Shown here: positions 31,984 through 44,224 of the stretch, piece after piece
How the letters are laid out: each line of letters begins with the position of its first letter
Position numbering within the stretch: the first letter of the stretch is position 1
Source of the DNA: Caenorhabditis remanei
Lineage: Eukaryota > Nematoda > Chromadorea > Rhabditida > Rhabditidae
Direction: 5' to 3'
Assembly (NCBI RefSeq): GCF_010183535.1
Contig: NC_071329.1
Location: 5,952,001-6,016,000, forward strand
DNA: 64,000 bases
Translations under genes and position numbers: made by a program
Notes under the pieces: generated by a model
Told to the model about the DNA's origin: nothing
The model's database searches: none
Seen by the model: the letters and a program-made list of their open reading frames with translations, nothing else

Positions 31984-34493
31984 ATGGGTGGATTTCTGTC
32001 TAACTTGAAGCCGGAGAACAGTCTGGAAGTGTTGAATGCGTCGTGTGGACCTGTCCGAGGCAATATTTATAGGCATGTAAGTTAGAATAAAGGTTCCTGG
32101 TTGAGAATCTGGTTTTTTGTTTTCGAAAACAACCAATCTAAAAATAAAGAAATACCTGCCTGTGTTTCAGGACGAAAAGATCATAAATGGTTACCTGGGG
32201 ATCCCCTATGCCATGGCTCTCGCCAAAGAGCTCCGTTTCACAAAACCAGTTGCTGCAGAGAAATGGAAAGAACCAAGAGACTGCTATAAGTATGGACCAG
32301 GTTGCCCACAATCGGGAGACAAGATTTCAATGGTGAATTTCAAAGGCATGGATCCTGTATGCTACTCATGTTTTCAGCTCCTTCCTCCCGGCCACCGTGA
32401 ATTTTCCGAAGAGCATTGCCTGTCATTGAACGTATTCACACCAAGTTGGAAGTCGGAAGACTTTGTGAGTTACGCATTACTGAAACTGAGTAGTGAAATC
32501 AAAACCTTTCAGAAAAAAGGTTTCCCAGTCATGGTGTACTTTCATGGAGGTGGTTTTGAGATTGGTTTTTCATCGAATTTCGATGATTACTCCTTGTCAG
32601 GGTGAGTGGTACAGAGACTTGTGATAAATCTGAGACCTACATAGTCTATGAGCATTACGTGACAGGAATGTACGGGGCGATGAGAAACCCCTGGTACCAA
32701 AACCCAGACAGTCTTCAGAATGTGTTGACAAAGTTGCCGAATTTTTTGAGAGTCTCACAATCAACTGAGTTCGCTTCACTTAATCTTCAATGTTTAGCCT
32801 TCAAAACAAAGTTCACTTTCCAGAACCCTTCCCCTCAAAGAAGTCATCGTAGTCACTGTCAATTACCGTGTCGGTCCTCTTGGCTTCTTCACCACAGGCG
32901 ATGACGTGGCAGTCGGCAATTACGGACTGTGGGATATGACCCTATCACTTCATTGGGTCCAGAAGCATATCAACTCATTCGGAGGTGACCCCAATTGTGT
33001 CACCGTCTTTGGTTCAAGTGCCGGAGCAATCGGCGCATCGTATCTTGCGTTGAGCCCCCATTCTAATAGTACGTTGAGCTTGCTAATTAACAACATGATT
33101 GTTTTTTCAATTCTAGAACTTTTCCACCGTTACATGTCAATGTCTGGCGCCGCCTGGTGGGATACTGCAATTCGTCCAAAAAAGCTTGAAGCAGAAATCT
33201 GCGAGAGGTTTGCCAAGCATCATGGCTACTCTGGAAACGGTAAATCGCATTCTTATTCTGGAGAATCCAGACTGGAGTGAATTCCCATAAGTTTCAGATT
33301 CCGAATCTCTCTTATCTTGGTACAAGGATCAACCGGTCACCAAGTTCTTAGAGACCACGGGCGTCGAAACAAAAGCTTCTGGTATGGGCCATTTCACGCC
33401 AGTTTTCGATGGAGATTTCTTCCCAAAACCATTCGACCAATTGCAGAAAATGGCACCAAAACTTGATGTGTTGGTGACAGTGAATGAATACGAGGGACTA
33501 GGATTTCGTGAGTTTCAAACGATTAAAATTTTGTAAAATTCTTAAATTTGCAGTAGGTCTATACCCAAACCGTACCAGCGACCTGGTAGTCATTGCATCT
33601 GTGTTCGGCCCAGATGTGGTGAAGAATCCAGAAGAAGTTCAAAAGAAGGTTCTAGACTTTTATATGAAGGATGTAGATCAAAAAGATGCGAAGTCAGTTG
33701 ACAAGAGGTTGATTGAGTTCATCAGTGACTCCTATTTCAACTTCCCTGCCCTCGAAACAGTTCGTCACGCCACTCGAGCCGGTAACAATGGCTACTTGGC
33801 CTCTTTCGACTATTACAACATGGACGCAAAAGACCCATACGCCGACTGGTTTCCATTCAGAGCTGCCAATCACAACTCCGAATTGAAATATATGTTGGGG
33901 GAGGGGATGGGGAAGTTCGAACCGATTGAGGAGGAGTTCAAAGTCATGGATATGGTTCAGAGATTGGTGACTAATTTTGCGAAATATGGGTGAGTCCTGA
34001 GGGCTAGTTTTGTTTGTCATGAGATCTTCGAAGAACCAGAATGTGATGGAATATTGTCCGAACTCTTGTATCTCGCTTCATTTCCATATCAGACAAAATT
34101 TAAAACCAAACTCGAATTCTTATGACTGCAGCTATTTATCCAAATTGTGATTTTTCTGACAAGGAAACTCCGTAAGATTACATTATTAAACCCTGAGAAC
34201 TCCAGGCTGATTAGACCCCTTTCCTTGTGACGTTTTCAAATTTCGTGATGAAGGTATCCTCCGAAACATCATATTTCAGAAACCCCAACGGCAAGCCGTC
34301 CGAACCACAAACCTGGCAGAAGTTCTCCTTTGACAAACCCATTTCCTACTACAAGATCGATTACCCAAAGAGTGAAATGAAGGATAACTTCCAGAACGGG
34401 CGGCTCAAAATCTATGATGAGATAAATGCAAGTGGAGAGAAGTATCAAGGAATGTTGTATTCTATTCAGACGGAAACCGAAGAGGAGTTGTGA
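31984..34493 (+). CDS. Type-B carboxylesterase (alpha/beta hydrolase)
   Basis: Eight exons (31984-32076, 32171-32464, 32513-32601, 32824-33068, 33117-33239, 33298-33507, 33554-33989, 34280-34493), 567 aa, usual length for the family. Motifs in order: GNIYRHDEKIINGYLGIPYA, EEHCLSLNVFTP, oxyanion-hole YFHGGGF, VNYRVGPLGFF, GNYGLWDMTLSLHWVQKHI, FGGDPNCVTVFGSSAGA with the nucleophile Ser, acid region TVNEYEGLGF (Glu) and NHNSEL with the likely catalytic His. The triad is therefore intact and the enzyme should hydrolyse esters or amides. There is no signal peptide; MGGFLSN suggests possible N-myristoylation (Gly2). Position inside a P450 cluster fits detoxification or lipid metabolism. No KDEL-type end (EEEL). 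Confidence 0.92.
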
Positions 34494-34880
34494 ATTTATC
34501 TCATTTTATCTTTATTTATTTGTTGGTTTTTAGTGCAAAGAACAAGAATAGTGAATGCTGCTGTTGTGTGCAATGACGTTATATATTTTCATTCAATTAT
34601 TGGCGCTAAATCTTATTTTTCTACTAATTTATTGGCTGAACCAAAAATTTTTTCTCGATTCAAACATAAATACTTTGCATTTCGAAATTTTCAAAACAAT
34701 AGATGCAAAAACGATTATATTCATTACTCACAAAATTTGGTCTCTCTGTTCCTTATTGTGACTTTTTCTTCATCACTTTCTACCCGTTTTGTGACCAGTC
34801 GACAACAAACACCAGAGTAGTTTCGCAATCTCTGAACTCTATGGGAAGAGAGAAGAGATGCAGACAGAAATGGGGAGAAA

Positions 34881-34888
34881 TATAAATA
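34881..34888 (+). promoter_or_regulatory. TATA box of second P450 gene
   Basis: TATAAATA 81 bp before the ATG, identical to the word upstream of P450 gene 1. The rest of the gap 34,494-34,961 holds the carboxylesterase 3' UTR and AT-rich sequence. Confidence 0.55.
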
Positions 34889-35046
34889 GAATTGGTCGCG
34901 AGAAGATTATTTAGTGTTTATTCTTTAGTGCTGCAGTAGCCCGCTAATTCTGAAAAAAACCATGGTTTTATTTTTATTCCCATGGTTTTCACTAGCTGTT
35001 TTGGGAGTGTTGAGGTGAATTTCGATATTTTGTAAAACAAACAAAC

Positions 35047-35610
35047 TGTGGTGGCTGAAGTTTCCCATTTCGTCAATTCTTAGGGCAACATACATAGTTT
35101 GTCTGTGTGTCTATCAGTGACTGGGCCCATGTGTCCAGATTTCCAGTTCTTCAGTTAATTGCAAGCAAGAACTTTGAAATTGTGTATTCCAAGCAAACCG
35201 TGGTGGTCGAAGTTCTTTATGTTGTAACTTCCTAGGCCACCAAGATATTTCTAGTCTGTGTGTCCATAAGCGACTATGACCATTGTCTAGATGTCCAGTC
35301 TAATCAACTGAATGGTACTTTCTAATTCTAAAAATTATAGTAATTGTCAAATAATATGATTTTTTCAAGTGGCCGAGGTTTTACCAAAATCTAGGCCAAA
35401 AATGTTTTGTGTTTGTTAGTCTGTCGATGTGCCCCTATACCCGGATGTCCGTTCTAATCAATCTCACGGTAATTTGACATATTATCGCCTTGTTTAAAAA
35501 TCTAACAATTGCCTAAAGACGTCATTTCAAAAGGTGGCCGAAGTTTCATCAAAATCTAGGCCAATATTTTTTGCTTCAACCGTAGTGCCCGAAGTCCAGA
35601 TGTCTGTATT
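35047..35610 (+). repeat. Degenerate tandem repeat in intron 1 of P450 gene 2
   Basis: About four diverged units of ~130-170 bp, each with GTGGCCGAAGTTT-like, TCTGTGTGTC-like and CCAGATGTCC-like segments followed by TCTAATCAA. It accounts for the unusually long 674-bp first intron. Similar TGTCTG/CCAGATGTCC vocabulary recurs at 27,540-27,610, 40,660-40,760 and 51,210-51,600. Confidence 0.5.
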
Positions 35611-37254
35611 CCTAGAATTTTGTGTTTCCTTGTAGATCTTTTAGCCTTTCGCAAATTGGAAGAAAACTTGTATCTTTACATATTCCAGCTATTACCTCTG
35701 GACATGGACATATTGGGTCCGTCGTGGAATACCCGGACCCATAGGTTGGCCTTTCATCGGCGTATTTTTGAACAGTCTTGACGAGAACTTCCCAGGACCC
35801 CTGCAAGTAATGGAGTGGACCAAAGTAAGTCATATTTTTCTTTTTTAGCCGTCCTTGGAAATTATGATAGTTGAAGTTTTTCAGAAGTACGGAAAAATAT
35901 TCGGTTTTACTGAAGGCCTTATGAAAACTTTGGTGATATCTGATCCCGACTTAGTTCAAGAAGTCTTCGTGAAGCAGTATGACAATTTTTATGGAAGGAA
36001 GAGAAATCCAATTCAAGGAAACTCTGAGAAAGAGAAAAGGACTAATCTCTTCTCGGCGCAAGGATTTCGATGGAAGAGATTACGGACTATTTCGAGTCCC
36101 ACGTTTTCAAATAATAGTTTGAGGTAATTCATCGTTCTGAAATATTATTTTATTATTTATTTTAGAAAAATCAATTCCACCGTTGAAGATTGTGCATTGG
36201 AGTTGATGAGACACATCGAGGAGCAAACTTCTGAAGGACAACAGATTGATATGTTGACGTTCTACCAAGAATTCACTCTAGATGTCATTGGTCGTATTGC
36301 TATGGGTCAAACCGACTCTCAAATTTTCAAGAATCCTATGTTTCCGATTATCAAAAAAGTGAGCTCATCATTCTCTTTTAAGTAGTCAACTAATTCTTCT
36401 TTCCAGCTTTTTCAAGGAAGCTACAGTAGACTCTTTCTCATCGGTGGAGTCCTTCCTCCATTTTTAGTTCAAATTGTCCGTCAAATCCTTCTGAAAACAA
36501 TGAAAATGGGATCGTTCCGAAAGATCAATGAGATCACTATGAATGCAGTTAACAGTAGAGTGAAGCAAAGAGAAGAAGATGAAAAGAATGGAATTGAACC
36601 TGGAGAGCCACAAGATTTCATTGATTTGTTTTTGGATGCAAAAGCTGGAGATATTGAACATTTTGGGGAGGATAATGAAGATTTCACAAAGAGTACTAGC
36701 TACGTGAGTAATCCTTTCTAATTCCAATGATTTGCATAACATGTATTTCAGACCAACCGTCAACTCACCACCGAAGAGATCGTCGGCCAGTGCACAGTAT
36801 TCCTTATAGCCGGATTTGACACCACTGCTCTATCTCTCTCATATTCCACGTATCTTCTGGCAACTCACCCTGAAATCCAGAGAAAGCTTCAGGAAGAAAT
36901 AGATAGAGAATGTCCAGATCCTGAAATTAAATTCGATCAACTATCCAAGCTGAAATACTTGGAATGCGTTATGAAAGAAACCTTACGGCTCTATCCATTA
37001 GGAACATTGTGAGTTTAGAACTTTTACAATAATGTAAAAATCAATTTCAGCGCCAACTCCCGAAAATGCATGAGAACCACTAAACTAGGAAACGTAGAGG
37101 TCGAGGCCGGTACAATGGTTCAAGTGGACACATGGACATTGCAGAAGGATCCAAAGATTTGGGGAGATGATGCAGAAGAGTTTAGACCGGAGAGGTAAGG
37201 GGTACAGTAACCGAAGAAAAGATGGACGTACATGACACAAAGACAGACAATAGT

Positions 37255-37610
37255 CTCACCTTCTTACTAGGGAAAGTTATGGAGTCAATCTGGAGATATG
37301 GGACGTGACCTATATCGTTGGATAGGTGGGAAAACGCTGATTCCAAATGTATATTCATTTTTTGCCCTCGACGCCTAGTATTCAAAAATGTTTGGACCTC
37401 TATCCAGTCATTACCTTACCGGCGTGTTAAAAGTATCGCCAGCGTGGTGTCGGCGGTAGTGAGGCGGTGTGCCAAACTTTGACCTCGTTTTTCTCGAACA
37501 CTATTCCACGAGGGCAAAAACTGAATATATATTTGGAATTAGCGTTTTCCCAGCTTTCTCGTGGTATAGGTCACGTCCTATAATTCCCTAGTCAGTTAGT
37601 ATTATACATA
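37255..37610. repeat. Foldback repeat family F2, copy in last intron of P450 gene 2
   Basis: Arms share ACGTGACCTATATCGTTGGA, AAAACGCTGATTCCAAAT and TTTTGCCCTCGA with the complementary words TTTGGAATTAGCGTTTTCCC and TATAGGTCACGTCC. Other copies or arms lie at about 26,215-26,330, 54,545-54,805 and 58,700-59,190. Confidence 0.7.
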
Positions 37611-39470
37611 TAAAAAAAGTAAATTAGGAGTCTAGCACCCAGCATTCTGTGGAAACTGGGTACATCAGGGGTTTTGGAAAGACACAGTTCTGAATTCATG
37701 TACTTGTCTATTAGCATACTTCAATATATTTCTGTGCAATGAAAAAATAATTAGTTTTTCCGTTTTGAGACCCAGAATGTTTGCTTCTAAATCAAAAACG
37801 GTATATAAAGTTAGTCTTTCGTGGTGAAACCCAACACTGTTATCTTGTTACATATCAAATCTTCTTTAATCACCTCATCACCTAATTACTTATTTTTCCA
37901 TATGGGAATCCGGAGACGAGCACTTCTTCCAAAAAGGCGGCTACCTCCCATTCGGTCTCGGACCTCGTCAATGTATCGGAATGCGTCTCGCCTATATGGA
38001 AGAGAAAATGCTCTTGGCTCACATTTTACGGAAATATACATTTGAAACTGGTCCGAAAACAGAGATCCCTTTGAAACTAGTGGGTGCGGCGACTACTCAA
38101 CCAGCAAGCGTTTGGATGCATTTGACACCAAGGAATTGAAATTATACATATGTGAGAATAAAGAGAGATTCTTGGAAGTGTATGTGTTTTTGTTATTGTG
38201 TAAATAAAATCTAAAAGTTTTGTTCTTCGTGTTTTGTGCTGTCAACTCTGAATAAAATCTTCTTGGTAGTTTATTTTCGAAACATTTCGAAATGCTGTGT
38301 AGCGTTGATGGGCCCCCAATCACTCAACCCAGAGATTTCGTCATCCAACTTTCTTTCTGATTTTCAAAGATTCTCTCCCTCATTTCGTTTAGTTGACCAC
38401 TTTCCAGTTTCACCTGTTTCTATAATACAAAACTTGAATTTTCAGACGTATATGTTTTCCACCTGCATTTTATCCAATTAATTATTTATTTATTTCAACT
38501 GCAATAGTGCACTACTTGTTTGATTTTGAGTTGGAACAGAACTTGTATATTAACCAAAGTAAGTTAAACTCTGAATGAAAACTCAAAGTGTAGTATAATG
38601 GTAATAAAACTAACTTCCGTCACAAACCTCTAATTTTATCGCTTTTCGGCGAAATCACCTTTCTTTTTGCTTTCTCAATTTTTATACTTTGAACTTAAAA
38701 ACTAAAATAGGCAGATTATTTTTTACAAACAGAGTGCTGAATAAAATAGTAAATCAAAAGCCCTAGAAGAAACACGGATTCTGACATTTCTGAACTTGAC
38801 TTCTGACTTCCCCTCCTCTTTTTATTGTATTTTTTATTTTTTTTTGTTTCTATTTTCAATTGATTAACCTTCACGTATCGAGCATGCGTAAATAAATAAT
38901 AATAATAATAATAACTTATTTATTTGTTCGGACTGGAATTTTCATTATTTCCAGTGTTCAGTGTTCGCAAGTCTGCAAGCACGGACTGTTTTCATACAAA
39001 TTTTGTAAAACAGTTCGGTTTATGATGGACGGACTTTAAAGGTGCATAAAGCTTTTTCTTCAACTAATGCATAAATCTTATTTAATATTTTATTAGTTTT
39101 GATTTTTTTTTCTCGGAACCAAGATATGTCGTGGTGAACTGACACCACTGGGTGCGCATCCGTTACAGCTTTTAGGCAAGACAAGGAATGATGATTACTT
39201 TTGAAGCGTAGACCAGATTTAGAAATCAAATAAGTCTTTGGGGGTTCTGGGTCGTATCAGTTTAGAGTCAGAAGTTTAAGGAAAGTTTTACAAAAAAAAC
39301 GTCATATAAATTTTATTGAACATAAATTAGTCAAAATTCTAATACTTTTTTTAAACTGCCCGATTTCTTCCCCAGCAATCAGATTTTTCTCAATACATCG
39401 ATTTCGATGGTACCAATTAAAAAAAAACTTCAGTTTATTTTCTGTGTCTCTGAAAACCTAGTTGATACTT

Positions 39471-39905
39471 TATACAGTACCGGTCAACAGATTATTGTTA
39501 AAATTGATATTTTTTAAAAACTTTTATGTACGAGACCTGCCAAAAAAGTTAAAAATCGGGAGCGTAATTACCGCCTCAAACCGATGTAAACTAGTGAGAT
39601 TTTGGACCTGTACAATTTGATTGACTGTTACTTTTCAGAGAGATCTATTACAAATCAGTTGTGAACTACAGAAGTAAAGTATTAAGTTTGATGTGCAATT
39701 CTTATAAAATTAGTCATTATGGGAAAAGAAGTGAGACCAAAGTACACTGTCAACGTTGGTTATTTTTCACAGAAAACAGCTAAAATCATCGAGCTTTTTT
39801 CCAAAACTATACGTGTAACACCAAAAAAAAGTTGAAATTAGGACTTTCCGCAAAACTGGCAGAGAAAAACTTACGACTCGAAAACAGTTCGGCCAGCACT
39901 GCTGA
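39471..39905. mobile_element. Possible Tc1/mariner-type remnant
   Basis: Left end TATACAGTACCGGTCAACAG resembles the Tc1-family terminal repeat (known start TACAGTGCTGGCCA), with a preceding TA; an opposite-oriented match TTCGGCCAGCACTGC lies ~420 bp away. The interior has no transposase frame. Weak: based on two ~15-bp matches. Confidence 0.3.
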
Positions 39906-42439
39906 TTTGCCAGCAATTTTCGGTCAAAATTTTTTTTAGTATTGGGAGGGTTTTCAAAGGTTCTGATTCTCATCGAAAAATGTTCATCTTTTTCTACAGA
40001 TTTTTAAAACATATTTCCGGAATCTTCCCTAAACCCGTTTCCAGATTTTTCTATTTTTCCAGAACAACCCAATTTTAATGGTGCCTAACAGAATAGTCTG
40101 TTTTTGAGCACTCTATCTGAAAACCTTCCCTCGAGTTCTACCATTCCTCAAAACATACAATTATCATCCACCACCACTACTACTACTATTACCTCTAACT
40201 AACTCTTCTCATTTCCCAAAACCACATGTGCTCTTCTCTCTTCTTGTATATAATCTGTGTGCACGAAAACGTCACACATCCCCTCCCTCTCTTCCCCCAC
40301 TATTTCCGTTTCAGGAAAAGAAGGAGAAGGAGAAAAAACGTGTTGAGAGGGAAAGAGAGCTCATTGAACCGAAAGAGCTTGGAGTTTCTAAATAATTAGA
40401 TACATACATTTTTTCCGGTTCCACACAAGTCAGGTGACGTCGGCACGAATGGGAATCAAAAGTTCTGATGGTTAAGGTTGGCTCCTTTTGTTTTGGGGTG
40501 GGAGGAGCAGGAGATGTGTCGGATTTAGGGGTTCAGAGGTAACCTTTGAACATTCACATTTTTTTGAAGGCTAGACGCTAATCTCGTTCAGGTGTTCACA
40601 GATTGCTTTCAAAAAGTTTGAAGACCAGAAATAGAACAGATCTCTTGATTTCTAACAATCTGGGGACATATGGACATCAAGCGTGATAGACAGATAAGCA
40701 CTATCATAAGGTTTGGACTCACAGACCAACTGACAGGCATCCGGACTTCCGGAAGTCCGGTCTAAACCCTATCACAGTTATAAATATCCCTTATCTCTTT
40801 CTCCTGTCTACCACGAACCAACGTTCAATTCCCTCCCCAGACACCCAATCTACGTCAGAACTTGAAATTTCAACAATCTATTATCAGTCCCCATTGCCCA
40901 CCCCCAAAATTTTATCGTCTTCTTTGTTTTACGTCATATGCAAATTACATCTCGTCTTGACTCATAGCCACTTGAGAGACTCGTATAATCATGTTGTGAT
41001 TTTAAACGGATATCAAGTGTCTCTGTTTACTTTACTTTATACTTTTTTCAGTTTTAGTTCTGCTGGATTGCGTAGGGTATACTGGAAGTTTCATTTGTTA
41101 GCAAACTCGTTTTTCTCTTTATATATCAGAGAGAACTTCTTAATTACTTTTAAAATTCCTCATTCTTGCATTTCCAAAGAAACCTTATTTTTGAAAGTGG
41201 GCTTCCTTCCTAACTAAAGTTTCTAAACGACAATTTCTGTCTGGATCAAAATGTATTCATTTGCACGTTTAAATTTATGGACGCTATCACACCACCCCAT
41301 TCTCCCAAATCTAATTTCCATTTTTCCTAAAAGTACAAGCACACTCTGTTACGACACAACTTATCTGAACCATGTCGAGGTACGAAGTTCAAAAACTGTG
41401 GAAGCATATAGTGCGCTCTCAGTCATGCGTGAATTACGCGTCGGTGTTGCAAAAAACGGATTTGACGAAAAAATAGGGGCGGGGCTTAAGGTTCTTTGCA
41501 CAGAAATCAAGCGGTTCGGTCGTTTGGGGGACAAGGTTCGTTTTATAATCAGATAAGCAGTTGTAGGGTCTCGATCATTCTGACGCTCGTTTTGACAAGT
41601 CTGAAACTAGATATTTAACGAGTTTTAGATGAGAATTTCAGTCCGTTTCCTCACAGCAACTCTTAAGATATACTGTAGTTAGAGCTAAACGAGATCTCTA
41701 TAGATTGTAAGTCCGTGAGCTATTTGAGAATTTGGACGTTATGACAGGATAGTCAAATTATTATTTACGGTACTAAAACACTCTGAAAGGATACTGTGTC
41801 CTAGAGTTGAAGCTCAAAATTTGCATACTGTCCAAAACGCGTTTTCTGTTCTCAAAAACGTTTCCGTCATTTTAAAGTAAGTACATATGTTTTGAATACC
41901 CATTTTACACTATGATCAAGTGATAACGAAAGTACGGTAGCTATTTCAACTGGGTCGCTAGTTTCATTGAAAATGAAGTTTTACCCGTTTTGAATGTTTT
42001 GCTACGAAGCTCCTGGTTTTTTGTTTCGTAATATAATTTTCGATCTGACATCAACTCTTCCCATCATCAACTCTCAACATTACCAAATCCGACCCAAATT
42101 CTAGAATTACCGTAGTCTCTGCTTTTAACCTTCTCTCCCCAACTTGACCCATTCAAGTGCTCACTCATTCAAAAAAACGTTTCTCAATTTAAAGTAAAGT
42201 CCACTTCTTTCCAAAGAAGGGCAAGTGGTGGTGGCGGGTAATATGATCTGTTTAATGGAATGAAAAAGAATGAAAGAATAGTTGAGTAGATATAGAGAGA
42301 GAGAGAGAGAGAGGCGGGGTGGGGGTGGAATAAATGTGGTGTAGTTTTGTCTTTTTGCGTGCAGAACAATACATTTCTTGGTTTTTGCTGAGCCTTTTTT
42401 GAAAAAAAACGTCACTTTTGAAAAGAAAAAACATGGAAT

Positions 42440-42680
42440 GTTCATTTATAAGAGATGCGGACGCTTGGGAATACCTGAGTTGTCTCTTTTTGTCTGGAAC
42501 TTCTTTTTTCAGTTTTTGTTGGTTGAAGAGAGCATCTTCTTGCATTTCTTGCAGCATCATATTTCTGAAATCTTCTTCTTTTTGGTTGATGACGTTTAGT
42601 GTGTCAAATTGTTTCTTTCTCTCCAAATGTATCATTTTTCCTGTTTTCTTATTTGTTGCGTCATTTCTTCAGTTGGCTTT
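42440..42680 (-). pseudogene. Possible coiled-coil gene fragment with a frameshift
   Basis: On the minus strand an ATG opens MTQQIRKQEK and stops at a run of five A; one base further the frame continues as MIHLERKKQFDTLNVINQKE and then EEDFRNMMLQEMQEDALFNQ before a possible donor. The composition (Gln/Glu/Lys/Asp/Met mixture, heptad-like) looks coding, and one extra A would join the two parts. No other exon was identified, so this may be a broken or partial gene, or chance. Function not recognised. Confidence 0.25.
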
Positions 42681-44224
42681 TGAGACTAGAGATTTTTACG
42701 GCTTTTGAGTTGTGCGGTTGTGCCAATAAAGTCAGCAATACGTTGTGCTGTAATTCAGAGCTGCAAACAATGTTGTAACCTCAAATTGAGCCAAATTTAC
42801 CATGGAAAAATAAGTTTGCCGCAAAGACGATAATAAATTTTTTCACCCTGCTGCAAGAATTCAAAGGATATTTGAAATTAGCGTTAAATTTGCTATAGAA
42901 TGCATTGGTCCCCCTTATGTACAGAATAATGATATTTTTTAGATCCCGATAGCAAGATTTAGATTCACATAGCAATACTAATCTTTGTAAGAATCCTTTA
43001 CGAATTAGGATCACGGTGATAACTACTGTACAAACACCACTACGAAAAAGCGCACACTTTCCATTCCAGTTTCTCATTTTACCTATAATACCGATTACAA
43101 CTTGAATTGTTACATAAAATCCAGAACTAAAACTGGGACACCTTTTTAATTTCTGGTTTATAGGAAGAAAACTTGGGAGACATTTAAAATTCCCTAAAAC
43201 TTGAGCTTTCAAGGCAAGTAAGACTCTTCTAAAAGTTTGCAGTCAGTTTTCTAAATTCCTGACATACTGTAACACTATGATACCTCGTAATTCCCCCTTC
43301 CTCTAATTCCTAGAGTCGTGCATCTCAACAATAATTTGCGTCATCATATTTCTTACCCGAAACAAATCGAAAACTAAAGAAAACGTCTGCATACTAATTC
43401 CCTTGCCATTTAATTCTATTTGTTTTTCATAACTACCCACTCCTTCGTCTCCATAATATACATCTCCCCCGCACATCTTCTGATTCTTCTTTCTCTTCTA
43501 TTCTCCAAGGATTCAAGAATTCTTTTTTTTTATTCATATATAAGACTCAACCACATGTATATATTAATTATCGAAACTTCCCTCGAAAAACATTTGAAAA
43601 AGAATTCATCATTTGTGTTCATTCTCTCTCAATTGCCATTTCGAGAGACATCGAAATCACTTTGTTTTTCTTTTTTCGAATAGAAAACAAAAAGTAAACC
43701 CCCCAATTTAGTCTCGTTTTCAGTTTTCAGCTGTCTCGAAATGCTGGCTATTTCGAACCTGACAGACAGGCAGACGTCAGATTTTTTCATTTGAGATTTT
43801 TGACCAATGACAGATTCTGTCAAGGGTGTCAGACGGCTTTGTTCTCTTTTTAAGTTTTTATAATTTTTGAGTATGGTGCTTTTCAGATTCCGTCTTGACT
43901 AACCTATTACGGACAATATTATTGAATCTATCCGTTTTGCAATTATGACGTTTTGCAACCTTACCTTTCATCTTAAGCCGAAGCTTGGTTGCATACAAGT
44001 TTCTAGAGTCAGTTGAAAGTTGATGAAATATAATGTCTCTAAAGACATTTTAGATGAAACATTTAAGTTTCAAAACGTCATAGTTTAGAAATGACCACCA
44101 GTTCTAAAACGATCATACATTCCCTCATATGAAACTTTGCTTCGTCCCTTGAATTCTTTTCCATTTTCCTCGACACCATAATCTCAAATCTTTTCCGACA
44201 CATCCCTATTTTGTCAGGTAAAAA

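Larger units (their letters stand above)
34962..38139 (+). pseudogene. cyp-13A-like: Cytochrome P450, CYP13A-like, gene 2, with a destroyed splice acceptor before the heme exon
   Basis: Exons 34962-35014, 35689-35824, 35885-36123, 36166-36358, 36407-36703, 36752-37008, 37051-37194 and 37902-38139 would encode ~485 aa in open, phased frames. P450 motifs are intact: WKRLRTISSPTFSNNSLR, AGFDTT, KETLRLYP, RPERW, FGLGPRQCIG. The last acceptor, however, reads TTTTTCCAT|ATGGGAATCC; the equivalent site in P450 gene 4 is TTCTTCCAG|ATGGGAATCC. The G-to-T change removes the AG. The nearest downstream AG (after GGAATCCGG) shifts the frame and loses the heme cysteine. Upstream AGs lead to stops. So the gene is a recent pseudogene or null allele, or the base is a sequence error; otherwise it looks functional. 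Confidence 0.75.
38140..44224. other. Six-kb gene-poor stretch
   Basis: No confident gene. It holds the 3' UTR of P450 gene 2 (AATAAA near 38,158), short A/T-rich microsatellites such as (AAT)n at ~38,895, a possible Tc1-type remnant (39,471-39,905), a polypyrimidine promoter-like patch with TATATAAT near 40,249 followed by a CAG and a short Lys/Glu-rich open frame to ~40,395, a GA microsatellite at ~42,295-42,312, and a possible coiled-coil gene fragment on the minus strand (42,440-42,680). Several open frames of 60-143 codons look like chance. Confidence 0.5.

Noticed and set aside
40310..40396. Lys/Glu-rich segment after TTTCAG that could be a terminal exon
   Set aside because: Only ~28 codons of purine-rich DNA and no upstream exon found; composition alone explains the frame.
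41251..41556. 101-codon plus-strand frame in the gene-poor stretch
   Set aside because: First half reads like AT-rich non-coding DNA, no family recognised, no 3' signals.
42781..43212. 143-codon minus-strand open frame
   Set aside because: No start context, no splice partners, irregular composition with many Cys and Lys/Phe runs and no recognisable domain; likely chance.
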